Source: SYAN01 sp049459795
Lineage (GTDB): Bacteria > Actinomycetota > Actinomycetes > Nanopelagicales > Nanopelagicaceae
NCBI GenBank assembly: GCA_049459795.1
Contig: JBMUDS010000002.1
Span: 1-64,000, forward strand
Reading direction: 5' to 3'
DNA length: 64,000 bases
In this document: piece by piece, positions 35,996 to 44,022 of the stretch
Layout of the letters: every line of letters starts with the position of its first letter
Position numbering within the stretch: the first letter of the stretch is position 1
The notes under the pieces: generated by a model
Told to the model about the DNA's origin: nothing
What the model saw: the letters and a program-made list of their open reading frames with translations, nothing else
Databases searched by the model: none
Made by a program: the position numbers and the translations under genes

Positions 35996-36718
35996 TCAAT
36001 TCTTGCGTTGAAGTAACTCACTCAATCGCGATGCCGTCGCAGCGACCGAGGCTGCGTGCAATCGTCCGGGCTGTCTTCCGAGTCTCTCGATGGGCCCACT
36101 GATACTCACGGCAGCGATGACCTTGTTATTGGGTCCACGTACGGGCGCGGAGACGGAAGCAACGCCAGGTTCGCGCTCACCGACTGATTGAGCCCAGCCA
36201 CGACGACGGACTGCGGAGAGATTGGCGGCGGTGAATCGCGCGCCTTGGAGACCTCGATAGAGACGATCGCTCTCTTCCCAAGCAAGAAGCACTTGGGCTG
36301 CTGAACCTGCCTGCATCGTCAAGGTCGCACCCACCGGGACTGAGTCGCGTAGTCCGGAGAGCCTTTCAGCAGCAGCGACGCAGACGCGAACGTCACCCTG
36401 TCGCTTGTAGAGCTGTGCGCTCTCACCGGTCGCATCGCGAAGCGCGATCAGCGCAGGATTCGCTGCAGCGAGGAGTCGATCTTCGCCTGCAGCCGCTGCA
36501 AGCTCGGAACATCGTGGTCCGAGGATGAATCGACCCGTGAGATCACGAGTTACGAGACGATGATGCTCGAGTGCTACCGCAAGACGATGTGCCGTCGGCC
36601 TCACGATTCCCGTGGCCGCAACGAGTTCAGCGAGTGAGTGTGGGCCGCTCTCTAGAACACTGAGGACGTGGATCGACTTGTCTAATACGCCGACTCCGCT
36701 ATTCTTTCGCTTGTCCAT
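35996..36718 (-). CDS. IclR-family transcriptional regulator, LtbR/NdgR-like
   Basis: 240 residues. N-terminal winged helix-turn-helix (LDKSIHVLSVLESG, LAELVAATGIVRPTAHRLAVALEHHRLV) and C-terminal effector domain. In Corynebacterium (LtbR) and Streptomyces (NdgR) an IclR regulator sits divergent to leuCD and controls leucine genes; the same position and family argue for the same role. I start at the ATG at 36718 (MDKRKNSGVGVLDKS) since upstream codons cross the intergenic palindrome. That palindrome overlaps its promoter, so it probably represses itself as well. Confidence 0.92.
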   Translation of the reverse strand: MDKRKNSGVGVLDKSIHVLSVLESGPHSLAELVAATGIVRPTAHRLAVALEHHRLVTRDLTGRFILGPRCSELAAAAGEDRLLAAANPALIALRDATGESAQLYKRQGDVRVCVAAAERLSGLRDSVPVGATLTMQAGSAAQVLLAWEESDRLYRGLQGARFTAANLSAVRRRGWAQSVGEREPGVASVSAPVRGPNNKVIAAVSISGPIERLGRQPGRLHAASVAATASRLSELLQRKN

Positions 36719-36724
36719 AATCCA

Positions 36725-36757
36725 ATACTCGCATCTCATTGGTTGAGACGCAAGTAT
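36725..36757. promoter_or_regulatory. Probable operator of the IclR regulator
   Basis: A 33-bp imperfect palindrome in the divergent gap: left arm ATACTCGCATCTCA and right arm TGAGACGCAAGTAT pair at 12 of 14 positions around a TTGGT spacer. It begins seven bases before the regulator's start and ends 25 bases before leuC, suited to control both. Confidence 0.7.
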
Positions 36758-36782
36758 CTGGGCAGTCGGAGGGAGCAGGCAC

Positions 36783-38180
36783 GTGGGCAAGACCATGGCG
36801 GAGAAGATCTGGGCGGATCATGTCGTGCGCAGCGCAGAGGGTGAGCCAGACCTGCTTTATATCGACCTCCATCTGATTCACGAAGTGACCAGTCCACAAG
36901 CATTCGACGGTTTGAGGATGAGTGGAAGGAAAGTCCGTCGTCCCGATCTCACGATCGCTACCGAAGATCACAATGTTCCGACTCTCGATATAGATAAACC
37001 GATCCAAGATCCTGTCTCCAGATTGCAGGTCGATACGCTTCGCAATAATTGCAAGGAATTCGGTATTCGACTCCACTCCTTAGGCGATGTCGAACAAGGG
37101 ATCGTTCACGTCGTTGGCCCACAGTTGGGCTTGACGCAACCAGGACTCACGATCGTCTGTGGCGATTCACATACATCCACACACGGCGCATTCGGTGCGC
37201 TCGCTTTCGGCATCGGAACCAGCGAAGTCGAACATGTCCTGGCCACTCAAACTCTCGCGTTGAAGCGGCCAAAGACCATGGCGATCACCGTCGATGGCAC
37301 GTTGAAGCCAGGCGTCACCTCAAAAGACATCATCTTGGCGATCATCGCGAAAATCTCTACGGGAGGCGGTCAGGGATACGTCATCGAGTATCGCGGCTCT
37401 GCGATTCGGGCGCTCTCGATGGAAGCGCGGATGACTATCTGCAATATGTCGATCGAAGCAGGTGCAAGAGCAGGTCTGATCGCACCAGATGAGACCACCT
37501 TCGCTTATCTCAAAGGTAAGCCTCATGCTCCAGAAGGCGAAGAGTGGGATCGCGCAGTCGAATATTGGAAGTCATTGCCCTCTGACCCAGATGCCACCTT
37601 CGATGCCGAAGTGATCCTCAATGCAGATGAGATCGAACCTTTCGTCACCTGGGGAACGAATCCAGGACAAGGATTGCCGCTCAATCGTGAAGTGCCGGAT
37701 CCAGCGACTTTCGATAATCCCGAAGAGCGAAGCGCTGCCGAGCGTGCTCTGGCCTACATGGACCTCACACCAGGTACCCCGATGAAGGCAATCAAGATCG
37801 ATACCGTCTTCTTGGGATCTTGTACCAATGGTCGTATCGAAGACCTTCGTGCTGCGGCAGAGATCATCAAAGGCAAGAAAGTCGCTGCAGATACTCGGAT
37901 GATGGTGGTTCCTGGTTCTGCTCGAGTACGGCTCCAGGCTGAGAGTGAAGGTCTCGACAAGGTATTCCTTACTGCTGGCGCTGAGTGGCGATCCGCTGGA
38001 TGTTCCATGTGCCTCGGCATGAATCCGGACCAATTGAAACCAGGGGAGCGTTCAGCTTCGACATCGAATCGAAATTTCGAAGGACGACAAGGTAAGGGCG
38101 GAAGGACACATCTCGTAAGTCCACTCGTTGCCGCTGCGACCGCGCTCAAGGGCACGCTCGCATCACCGGCAGATCTTTAG
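36783..38180 (+). CDS. leuC: 3-isopropylmalate dehydratase large subunit
   Basis: 465 residues, GTG start with GGAGGGAG as ribosome site. Aconitase family; the 4Fe-4S cluster cysteines are C347 (GSCTNGR), C407 and C410 (CSMCLG). MGKTMAEKIWADHVV at the N-terminus and DLHLIHEVTSPQAFDGLR are typical of actinobacterial LeuC. With LeuD it isomerises isopropylmalate in leucine synthesis. Divergent from its likely IclR regulator. Confidence 0.97.
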   Translation: MGKTMAEKIWADHVVRSAEGEPDLLYIDLHLIHEVTSPQAFDGLRMSGRKVRRPDLTIATEDHNVPTLDIDKPIQDPVSRLQVDTLRNNCKEFGIRLHSLGDVEQGIVHVVGPQLGLTQPGLTIVCGDSHTSTHGAFGALAFGIGTSEVEHVLATQTLALKRPKTMAITVDGTLKPGVTSKDIILAIIAKISTGGGQGYVIEYRGSAIRALSMEARMTICNMSIEAGARAGLIAPDETTFAYLKGKPHAPEGEEWDRAVEYWKSLPSDPDATFDAEVILNADEIEPFVTWGTNPGQGLPLNREVPDPATFDNPEERSAAERALAYMDLTPGTPMKAIKIDTVFLGSCTNGRIEDLRAAAEIIKGKKVAADTRMMVVPGSARVRLQAESEGLDKVFLTAGAEWRSAGCSMCLGMNPDQLKPGERSASTSNRNFEGRQGKGGRTHLVSPLVAAATALKGTLASPADL

Positions 38181-38203
38181 GAGAAAGTGACCAAAAAGTG
38201 ACT

Positions 38204-38815
38204 ATGGAGAACTTCATCAAGCACACGGGTCGTGCAATACCGCTACGACGAAGCAATGTCGACACCGATCAGATCATCCCTGCCGTGTACCTCAAGCGGA
38301 TCACGCGATCTGGTTTCGAGGATGGTCTCTTCGCTGCATGGCGAAGTGATCCTGGATTCGTACTCAACCAGCCTCAGTACGAGGGTGCCACGATCCTGAT
38401 TGCAGGTGTCGATTTCGGCACCGGATCCTCGAGAGAACATGCTGTCTGGGCGCTACAGAACTATGGTTTCAAAGTCGTCTTCTCATCCAGGTTCGCAGAT
38501 ATCTTCCGCGGGAACTCACTGAAGGCCGGCCTGCTCACCGTGATCCTCCCCGAGAGCGAGATCGAAGCGCTGTGGGAGGCGACGGAGCGAGAGCCGAGTG
38601 CGGAAATCACCGTCGATCTTGAGAGTCGCACGGTCACATATCTCGATTCCACGGGTGCAGAGCGAAGAATCCCTTTCGAAATGGACGATTTCACGCGGTG
38701 GAGATTGATGGAAGGCCTTGATGACATCGGACTCACGCTCCGTCATACGGAGATGGTGACGGATTTCGAAGCGAAAAGAGCCACTTTCAAGCCCCGAACC
38801 CTTCCCATCGCGTAA
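38204..38815 (+). CDS. leuD: 3-isopropylmalate dehydratase small subunit
   Basis: 203 residues from the ATG at 38204 (MENFIKHTGRAIPLRRSNVDTDQIIPAVYLKR). A GTG two codons upstream is possible; the ATG matches the usual actinobacterial N-terminus, while AGGAG at 38180 is better spaced for the GTG. GVDFGTGSSREHAVWAL is the swivelling domain signature. Partner of LeuC, 23 bases downstream of it, and followed by a strong terminator. Confidence 0.95.
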   Translation: MENFIKHTGRAIPLRRSNVDTDQIIPAVYLKRITRSGFEDGLFAAWRSDPGFVLNQPQYEGATILIAGVDFGTGSSREHAVWALQNYGFKVVFSSRFADIFRGNSLKAGLLTVILPESEIEALWEATEREPSAEITVDLESRTVTYLDSTGAERRIPFEMDDFTRWRLMEGLDDIGLTLRHTEMVTDFEAKRATFKPRTLPIA

Positions 38816-38827
38816 TGTGAGGGGGGG

Positions 38828-38856
38828 AACTCTCAACTTCGAGTAGAGAGTTTTTT
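38828..38856 (+). terminator. Intrinsic terminator of leuCD
   Basis: Stem AACTCTC/GAGAGTT, an A-A mismatch, then ACT/AGT closing a TCG loop, followed by six T residues. Confidence 0.9.
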
Positions 38857-39040
38857 ACGCATAAAAAGCGCTTTTTTCGGCTGAAGAGCGCGATTATTTA
38901 TTGGCGACACACCGATGCGCGTTCACGAAAACCTTCATTTTCATGCGTAAGTTTTACGTGATGTCAGGCGCTCGCTTGACATGCACCGTAGAGGTGCAAG
39001 GTCACGGAAGTGGCTTTTTCAGGGGAATAAAGGGGAATAG
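38857..39040 (+). promoter_or_regulatory. AT-rich upstream region of the HU gene
   Basis: The longest gene-free stretch apart from the ffh-rpsP gap. It holds a perfect palindrome AAAAAGCGCTTTTT (38864-38877), an inverted repeat CGTAA/TTACG near 38945-38958, a consensus -35 TTGACA (38976-38981), and TGCACC/GGTGCA arms at 38982-38998 directly behind it. No good -10 hexamer is visible at the expected distance. A GGGGAATA-rich ribosome site precedes the ATG. Confidence 0.5.
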
Positions 39041-39472
39041 ATGAACAAGGCCCAATTCATTGCGTCGTTGGCTCCATATTTCAACGGCAGCAAGAAGGAA
39101 GCACAGTACGCCGTCTCTATCGTCTTTGATTCGATCGTGCGCAACATCCACAAGGGTGAAGATGTCACCATCAATGACTTCGGCAAGTTCAAGAAAGTAG
39201 ATCGCAAAGCTCGCAAGGGCCGCAATCCTTTCACTGGCGAAGAGATCATGATCAAGGCGAGCAAGAAGGTTCGCTTCCTTCCGGCGAAGGCTCTCAAAGA
39301 GGTAATCGCTGGCGCACGCAAGCTCGAGGCAGCACCAAAGCCTCCAGCACCAAAGCCAGTCAAGGTTGCTAAGCCAGCTAAGAAGGCTGCTGCGAAGAAG
39401 CCAGCAAAGAAGGCTAAGCCAGCAAAGAAGGCTGCTGCGAAGAAGCCAGCAAAGAAGGCTAAGCGTCGCTAG
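39041..39472 (+). CDS. hup: HU-family nucleoid protein with lysine-rich C-terminal tail
   Basis: 143 residues. The HU fold occupies about residues 1-92 (MNKAQFIASLAPYF, the DNA-binding arm region GRNPFTGEEIMIKASKKVRFLPAKALK). The remaining 50 residues are Ala/Lys/Pro repeats like histone H1 and the tail of actinobacterial HupB, carrying two nearly identical copies of a 15-residue unit. Such tails increase DNA affinity and compaction. It is a single gene with its own terminator. Confidence 0.95.
   Translation: MNKAQFIASLAPYFNGSKKEAQYAVSIVFDSIVRNIHKGEDVTINDFGKFKKVDRKARKGRNPFTGEEIMIKASKKVRFLPAKALKEVIAGARKLEAAPKPPAPKPVKVAKPAKKAAAKKPAKKAKPAKKAAAKKPAKKAKRR
39371..39460 (+). repeat. Two 45-bp tandem repeats coding the HU tail
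   Basis: Copies at 39371-39415 and 39416-39460 differ at a single base, in a GCT/GCA alanine codon. The near identity at DNA level points to recent duplication or gene conversion. Confidence 0.9.
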
Positions 39473-39492
39473 TCAGTTTCGTATTGCGAACT

Positions 39493-39521
39493 ATGGGCCA
39501 CGTCATCACGTGGCCCATTTT
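39493..39521 (+). terminator. Intrinsic terminator of the HU gene
   Basis: An 11-bp perfect stem (ATGGGCCACGT with its complement, CATC loop) at 39493-39518, followed by TTTTCG after the final A-T pair. Confidence 0.85.
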
Positions 39522-39556
39522 CGTTCCGCCACTCGCTCCGTGCTTATCCTTATCTA

Positions 39557-40357
39557 ATGGATAGCGATCCCTCACGCGTGATTCGTTTCGATGTACCGCG
39601 TGGTCGTCCACTCGGAGTCACTCCGGTGTACAAGATCGTCGGTTTCTTCTTGAAACCACTGCTCAATCTGATCGTGAAGAAGGATTGGCGAAGAGCGGAT
39701 TTGATCCCGAAAACGGGCGCCGCGATCGTCGTCTGCAATCACATCTCCTACTTGGATCCACTGACTTTCACACATTTCCTTTACAACCAAGGTAGGGCGC
39801 CTCGTTATCTTGGCAAGAAGGCGATCTTCGATACTCCGATAGTTGGTTGGGTGGTGAAAGCGGCTGGGCAGATTCCAGTCGAACGTGAATCGAAGGGCGC
39901 ATCAAAGGCCTTCGAGGTAGCAATTGCCGCTCTTCGTGCTGGTCATCTCCTTGGCATCTATCCAGAAGGAACCCTTACTCGAGATGAAAACCTCTGGCCG
40001 ATGACTGGAAAGACGGGAGCAGCACGACTCGCGCTGATGACTGGGGTGCCGGTCATTCCTTGCGCATCATGGGGACCACAACGTGTCATCCCGCGATACG
40101 GCAAACGGATAAGACTCTTCCCACGCACTCGCGTGAGCATCCTTGTAGGGGAGCCTGTCGATCTATCGCGGTGGCAGGGAAGAGAGAGCGATCCGGTGGC
40201 GCTTGAAGAAGCGACTGAGGCGATGATGACCAAGATGACAGAACTACTCAGTGAGCTACGGGGCGAAGAACCTCCAGCCGTGAGGTTTGATGCGAGGAAA
40301 TCGGATCTACCACGCACCGGCAATTTCAAGAAGCAACGTCGGAAGTGGAAGTCATGA
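39557..40357 (+). CDS. plsC: 1-acyl-sn-glycerol-3-phosphate acyltransferase
   Basis: 266 residues. Acyltransferase motifs NHISYLDP (usually NHxSxxD), IPVERE, and YPEGTLTRDENLWPMTGKTGAARLA. It adds the second acyl chain in phospholipid synthesis, at the membrane. TATCCT ends six bases before the ATG, giving a leaderless layout. It overlaps gpsA by four bases, so glycerol-3-phosphate formation and acylation are encoded together. Confidence 0.93.
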   Translation: MDSDPSRVIRFDVPRGRPLGVTPVYKIVGFFLKPLLNLIVKKDWRRADLIPKTGAAIVVCNHISYLDPLTFTHFLYNQGRAPRYLGKKAIFDTPIVGWVVKAAGQIPVERESKGASKAFEVAIAALRAGHLLGIYPEGTLTRDENLWPMTGKTGAARLALMTGVPVIPCASWGPQRVIPRYGKRIRLFPRTRVSILVGEPVDLSRWQGRESDPVALEEATEAMMTKMTELLSELRGEEPPAVRFDARKSDLPRTGNFKKQRRKWKS

Positions 40358-41367
40358 GGATCGCGGTACTCGGTTCTGGTGCGTGGGGAAGTACATTGGC
40401 GATGGTCGCATCCGATGCCGGCCATGATGTGATCATCTGGGGCCGTAATGGCGATGTGATCGAAGAGATCAATGCTGAACGAAAGAACTCGCGGTTTCTC
40501 GGTGAGATCACTCTGCCCGAGACGCTTAGGGCCACCACATCGATCACCGAAGCCTTGGATTCCGTCGATTTGATCACACTCGCGATTCCCGCCCAGAGCC
40601 TTCGAGAGAATCTCCATGCATGGCGAGAGATCTATCCGAAGTCAGTGCCGACGGTGAGCACGTTGAAGGGGATCGAAGTTACGACTCATCTTCGAATGAC
40701 TGAAGTGTTGCGACAAGAGATCGATATCGAAGAGAGTCGGATCGGTTTCATCACAGGTCCCAATCTCGCCGGAGAATTGGCGTTGCGTCAACCTGCTGGC
40801 GCAGTTGCCGCATCTGTCGAAGCGAAGACCGCGGCAATGATCGCATCAGCATTCAAGACCGAGTATTTCCGGGTTTACACCTCACGTGACATTTTAGGTT
40901 GTGAATTAGCAGCAGCGCTCAAGAATGTAGTGGCGCTTGCAGTAGGAATCGTCGTGGGAATGGGATTCGGTGAGAACACGCAAGCGATGATCATCACGCG
41001 TGGCCTCAATGAGGTCACGCGATTAGGTGTCGCGTTAGGTGCCGATCCGTTGACCTTCGCTGGTCTTGCCGGGATGGGTGATCTCGTGGCCACCTGCCAG
41101 TCTTCGCTCTCTCGGAATCGATCCTTCGGCGAAGCGATCGGAAAGACCGGGAATCTCAATCTGGTGCGAGAGACGATGGGCAAGACAGTAGAAGGCGTCG
41201 CTTCATCGAGCGCTGTCGTCGAGATGGCACATATGGTCGGCGTCGAGATTCCGATCATCGAAGCGGTAGCAGAGGTCGTCTCTGGCAAGATGTCGCCTGC
41301 GAAAGCTCTAGAGACCTTGAGCGAGATCGATACTGGCGAAGAGATCGATCTCTCTGGTCCGGTGTGA
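40354..41367 (+). CDS. gpsA: Glycerol-3-phosphate dehydrogenase [NAD(P)+]
   Basis: 337 residues. Rossmann start RIAVLGSGAWGSTLA, TLKGIE, the GPNLAGEL catalytic region and GLAGMGDLVATCQSSLSRNRSFGE. It reduces dihydroxyacetone phosphate for lipid synthesis. The ATG at 40354 overlaps the plsC stop; a GTG three codons earlier is less likely. plsC-gpsA-ddl is a common actinobacterial order. Confidence 0.95.
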   Translation: MRIAVLGSGAWGSTLAMVASDAGHDVIIWGRNGDVIEEINAERKNSRFLGEITLPETLRATTSITEALDSVDLITLAIPAQSLRENLHAWREIYPKSVPTVSTLKGIEVTTHLRMTEVLRQEIDIEESRIGFITGPNLAGELALRQPAGAVAASVEAKTAAMIASAFKTEYFRVYTSRDILGCELAAALKNVVALAVGIVVGMGFGENTQAMIITRGLNEVTRLGVALGADPLTFAGLAGMGDLVATCQSSLSRNRSFGEAIGKTGNLNLVRETMGKTVEGVASSSAVVEMAHMVGVEIPIIEAVAEVVSGKMSPAKALETLSEIDTGEEIDLSGPV

Positions 41368-41389
41368 CGGCAGAGACGAGGATCATCGA

Positions 41390-42394
41390 ATGAAGCCACA
41401 GATAGCACTCATATGTGGTGGCATGAGCGCCGAACATGAGATCTCTTGCCTCTCGGCGCTTGGCATCTTCGAAGCCATCGATCGCGAACGATTCGATGTA
41501 TCGCTCTTCGGTATCACAGCTCGCGGGAGAGGTTTCGTAGCTCTTTCGGGAGCCGATGACTTCGATCGCGACGAAAACGATATGCCGATAGTTCCTGAAA
41601 GTGGCACTGCTCGACAATTACCCTCAGAGATCGACTTGCTCTTCCCCGTCCTGCATGGCAGCAACGGCGAAGATGGAGTCTTTCAAGGTTATGCGGAATT
41701 CCTGCAGATCAACTATCTCGGATCAGGAGTCCTCGCCTCAGCGCTTGCTATGGATAAGGCCAGGGCCAAAGAGACTTTTAAGGCCAACGGACTCCGTGTC
41801 GCGCGTGGCATTGCACTGACTTCGAGTGAGTCGGCAGGAGATGTAGAACTTTCATTACCTCTTTTCGTCAAGCCTTCACGAGGGGGCTCTAGCCGAGGTA
41901 CTGTGAAAGTCAAGAGCAAGGCAGACCTGGGAGCGGCAATCGAGGAAGCGCTTCGATTCGATGATGTTGCCTTGGTCGAAGAAGCGATCCATGGCCGCGA
42001 ACTGGAATGTGCAGTGTTGGAGATCGATGGAGAGATAGTCACATCTGTCGTGGGTGAGATTCGAGTTCTTGGCGATAGAGAGTTCTACGACTATGAGGCG
42101 AAGTACTTGGATTCAGCGACGGAGTACTTGATTCCCGCACCAATAGGAGAAGACCTCTCGCGCCAGATCCAAGAGAGTGCGAAGCGAGCATTCAAGGCGA
42201 TCGGATGCAGTGGGTTAGCTCGAGTCGATTTCTTCGTGGATGAAGAGGATTCCATCATCATCAATGAACTCAACACCATGCCAGGTTTCACGCCGAAATC
42301 GGTCTTTCCCATGCTTTGGAAGGCAACCGGGCGTAACTATCGAGACGTAATCACAACGATGATCGAAGAGGCTTTACGTCGACCTAAATCTTGA
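41390..42394 (+). CDS. ddl: D-alanine--D-alanine ligase
   Basis: 334 residues. ATP-grasp enzyme: N-terminal ICGGMSAEHEISCLSA, FPVLHGSNGEDGVFQGYAE, FVKPSRGGSSRGTVKV, and C-terminal DFFVDEEDSIIINELNTMPGFTPKS with the Mg2+ ligands. It builds the D-Ala-D-Ala end of peptidoglycan precursors. Its stop directly abuts the convergent Lrp-domain gene's stop (TGATCA holds both). Confidence 0.95.
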   Translation: MKPQIALICGGMSAEHEISCLSALGIFEAIDRERFDVSLFGITARGRGFVALSGADDFDRDENDMPIVPESGTARQLPSEIDLLFPVLHGSNGEDGVFQGYAEFLQINYLGSGVLASALAMDKARAKETFKANGLRVARGIALTSSESAGDVELSLPLFVKPSRGGSSRGTVKVKSKADLGAAIEEALRFDDVALVEEAIHGRELECAVLEIDGEIVTSVVGEIRVLGDREFYDYEAKYLDSATEYLIPAPIGEDLSRQIQESAKRAFKAIGCSGLARVDFFVDEEDSIIINELNTMPGFTPKSVFPMLWKATGRNYRDVITTMIEEALRRPKS

Positions 42395-42631
42395 TCACAT
42401 CGAGGTGACGGGGCAGGTCAAGGTGCGTGTGATGCCTGGGACAGCCTGAACCTTCGAAAGAATGACGCGACCGAATTCCTCCATCGAGGGGGCTTCCGCT
42501 CGCATGATCACGTCATAAGGACCAGTGACACCTTCTGCGATGGTGACTCCCGCGATCGCTGATATCGCCTGCGCAACGCTACTTGCCTTACCCACGTCGG
42601 TTTGAATCAGGATGTATGCCTGTATGGACAT
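42395..42631 (-). CDS. Stand-alone Lrp/AsnC ligand-binding (RAM) domain protein
   Basis: 78 residues from the ATG at 42631 (MSIQAYILIQTDVGKA). It comprises only the RAM fold of Lrp/AsnC regulators (VTGPYDVIMRAEAPSMEEFGRVI), with no helix-turn-helix. Such proteins form small-molecule binding oligomers and may modulate a full-length regulator. Divergent from thiL, with 56 bases between the starts. A longer start at 42655 would add eight residues without family support. Confidence 0.88.
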   Translation of the reverse strand: MSIQAYILIQTDVGKASSVAQAISAIAGVTIAEGVTGPYDVIMRAEAPSMEEFGRVILSKVQAVPGITRTLTCPVTSM

Positions 42632-42675
42632 GGCGTGAAGGTAGCGCAGATTCATTCCGCTGGAAAGCCCATAAC

Positions 42676-42681
42676 TACTAT
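42676..42681 (+). promoter_or_regulatory. Putative -10 element (leaderless) of thiL
   Basis: TACTAT, six bases before the ATG at 42688. Confidence 0.55.
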
Positions 42682-42687
42682 CGACCC

Positions 42688-43644
42688 ATGGATGAGCGAG
42701 AGATCATCGCGAGATTGAAGGAGATCTTCGCTACTAGCCACGATGAGGAACTGATCATCGGTATCGGTGACGACGCCGCCCTCTTTCGAGTCGGCTCGGC
42801 TGGTGCTGGTGTTGTGATTGCAACCGATCTCCTCACGGAAGGTACTCACTTCAATCGACAATGGAGTGACCTCTACTCGATCGGAAGGAAGGCGGCCGCT
42901 GCCAACCTCGCAGATATCTTCGCGATGGGCGTTGCTCCTCAATATCTCTTGGTTGCGGTGGCATTCACACCTCGTGATGGCGAGAAGATCTTCGATCTCG
43001 CTCGCGGCATCGCTGATGAATGCGCAATCGTCGGTGCGACCGTGATTGGCGGAGACCTCTCTCGATCAGATTCGCTCACACTCTCAATCACCGCTCTTGG
43101 TAAGACATCATCCCTTGACGGAAAAGGTGTCCTCACTCGAAGTGGTGCGAAACCAGGCGATGGCCTCTTCATTTTGGCCGATCGTTATGGACTTCCTGGA
43201 AAGTCTCTCCTTGGTTTGGAACAGTTACAACGTGGGCTTGAATTGGATAGCGAGAGCATTGACCTTCACCGAGCGCCGCACGTTCCCTATCAAAGCTTCC
43301 TCACTGTCGCGGAGTATGCGACCTCACTCTGCGACATCAGCGATGGGATATCTATGGATGCAGCGGCACTCGCAATTTCAAGTGAGGTCACGATCGATAT
43401 CGATAGAGATGCGCTCCGAAGCCATCCCTACTTCCAGGAGATTGCAAGCCTTGCTCCGGATTTGGGTTTGGAGCCAGTGGATGTTGTGCTTGCTAGCGGT
43501 GAGGAGCATTCACCACTTTTTACTGCTCCCGCAGGAGCGGCGGTCTCTGGGGTGTGGAAGATCGGACGGGTACTACCGAGAGAAGACGAGTTCGTTTTGC
43601 TTGATGGAGAGAAGTTCGAGCCGGTGGGTTTTCGCCATTTCTAG
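42688..43644 (+). CDS. thiL: Thiamine-monophosphate kinase
   Basis: 318 residues. PurM-like fold: IGIGDDAALF, DLLTEGTHFNRQWSDLYSIGRKAAAANLADIFAMGVAP, GGDLSRSD, and CDISDGISMDAA. It phosphorylates thiamine monophosphate to the diphosphate cofactor. I use the ATG at 42688 because the upstream frame overlaps the divergent RAM gene. No TPP riboswitch is visible upstream, as expected for a leaderless transcript. Confidence 0.95.
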   Translation: MDEREIIARLKEIFATSHDEELIIGIGDDAALFRVGSAGAGVVIATDLLTEGTHFNRQWSDLYSIGRKAAAANLADIFAMGVAPQYLLVAVAFTPRDGEKIFDLARGIADECAIVGATVIGGDLSRSDSLTLSITALGKTSSLDGKGVLTRSGAKPGDGLFILADRYGLPGKSLLGLEQLQRGLELDSESIDLHRAPHVPYQSFLTVAEYATSLCDISDGISMDAAALAISSEVTIDIDRDALRSHPYFQEIASLAPDLGLEPVDVVLASGEEHSPLFTAPAGAAVSGVWKIGRVLPREDEFVLLDGEKFEPVGFRHF

Positions 43645-43696
43645 GCCATATGCGTTAAAGGCCAAGTGGACTTTCCATCACCTCAACGGGAAGTGA

Positions 43697-43882
43697 CTAG
43701 CGGCTTACTTTGCCTGCCTTGAGACATGAGGTGCAGACGTTCTGGCGCTTGCTATATCCCGAGACCATGGTCTTGATTCGCTGGATGTTCGGGTTCCATC
43801 GTCGGCGAGTTCGACGCTTGGAGTGCGAGACATTGTTTCCAAAGCTCGGACCCTTGCCACAGATGTCGCATACTGATGCCAC
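43697..43882 (-). CDS. rpmB: 50S ribosomal protein L28
   Basis: 61 residues, GTG start with AAGGAG ribosome site. MASVCDICGKGPSFGNNVSHSKRRTRRRW is typical; CDIC and CTSC provide four cysteines, the zinc-binding (C+) form. It is convergent with thiL and divergent from recG; both positions match Actinobacteria. Confidence 0.96.
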   Translation of the reverse strand: MASVCDICGKGPSFGNNVSHSKRRTRRRWNPNIQRIKTMVSGYSKRQNVCTSCLKAGKVSR

Positions 43883-44022
43883 GATGACTCCTTGATGTGA
43901 TTGCTCTAAACGCCGTGAGGCGGGGAGAAGGGTAGCCCGCTTAGGGGCTAGAACGGAAATCGAAGCAGTTCATCAGGCAGATGATCAGGCAGGCGCGTTG
44001 AAGCGGGCATAGGGTGGCAACC

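Noticed and set aside
36758..36783. Leucine leader peptide or attenuator before leuC
   Set aside because: Only 25 bases lie between the palindrome and the start; no leucine-rich short frame or terminator fits.
39371..39470. CRISPR-like or minisatellite repeat
   Set aside because: The repeats are in frame inside the HU tail, contiguous and without spacers.
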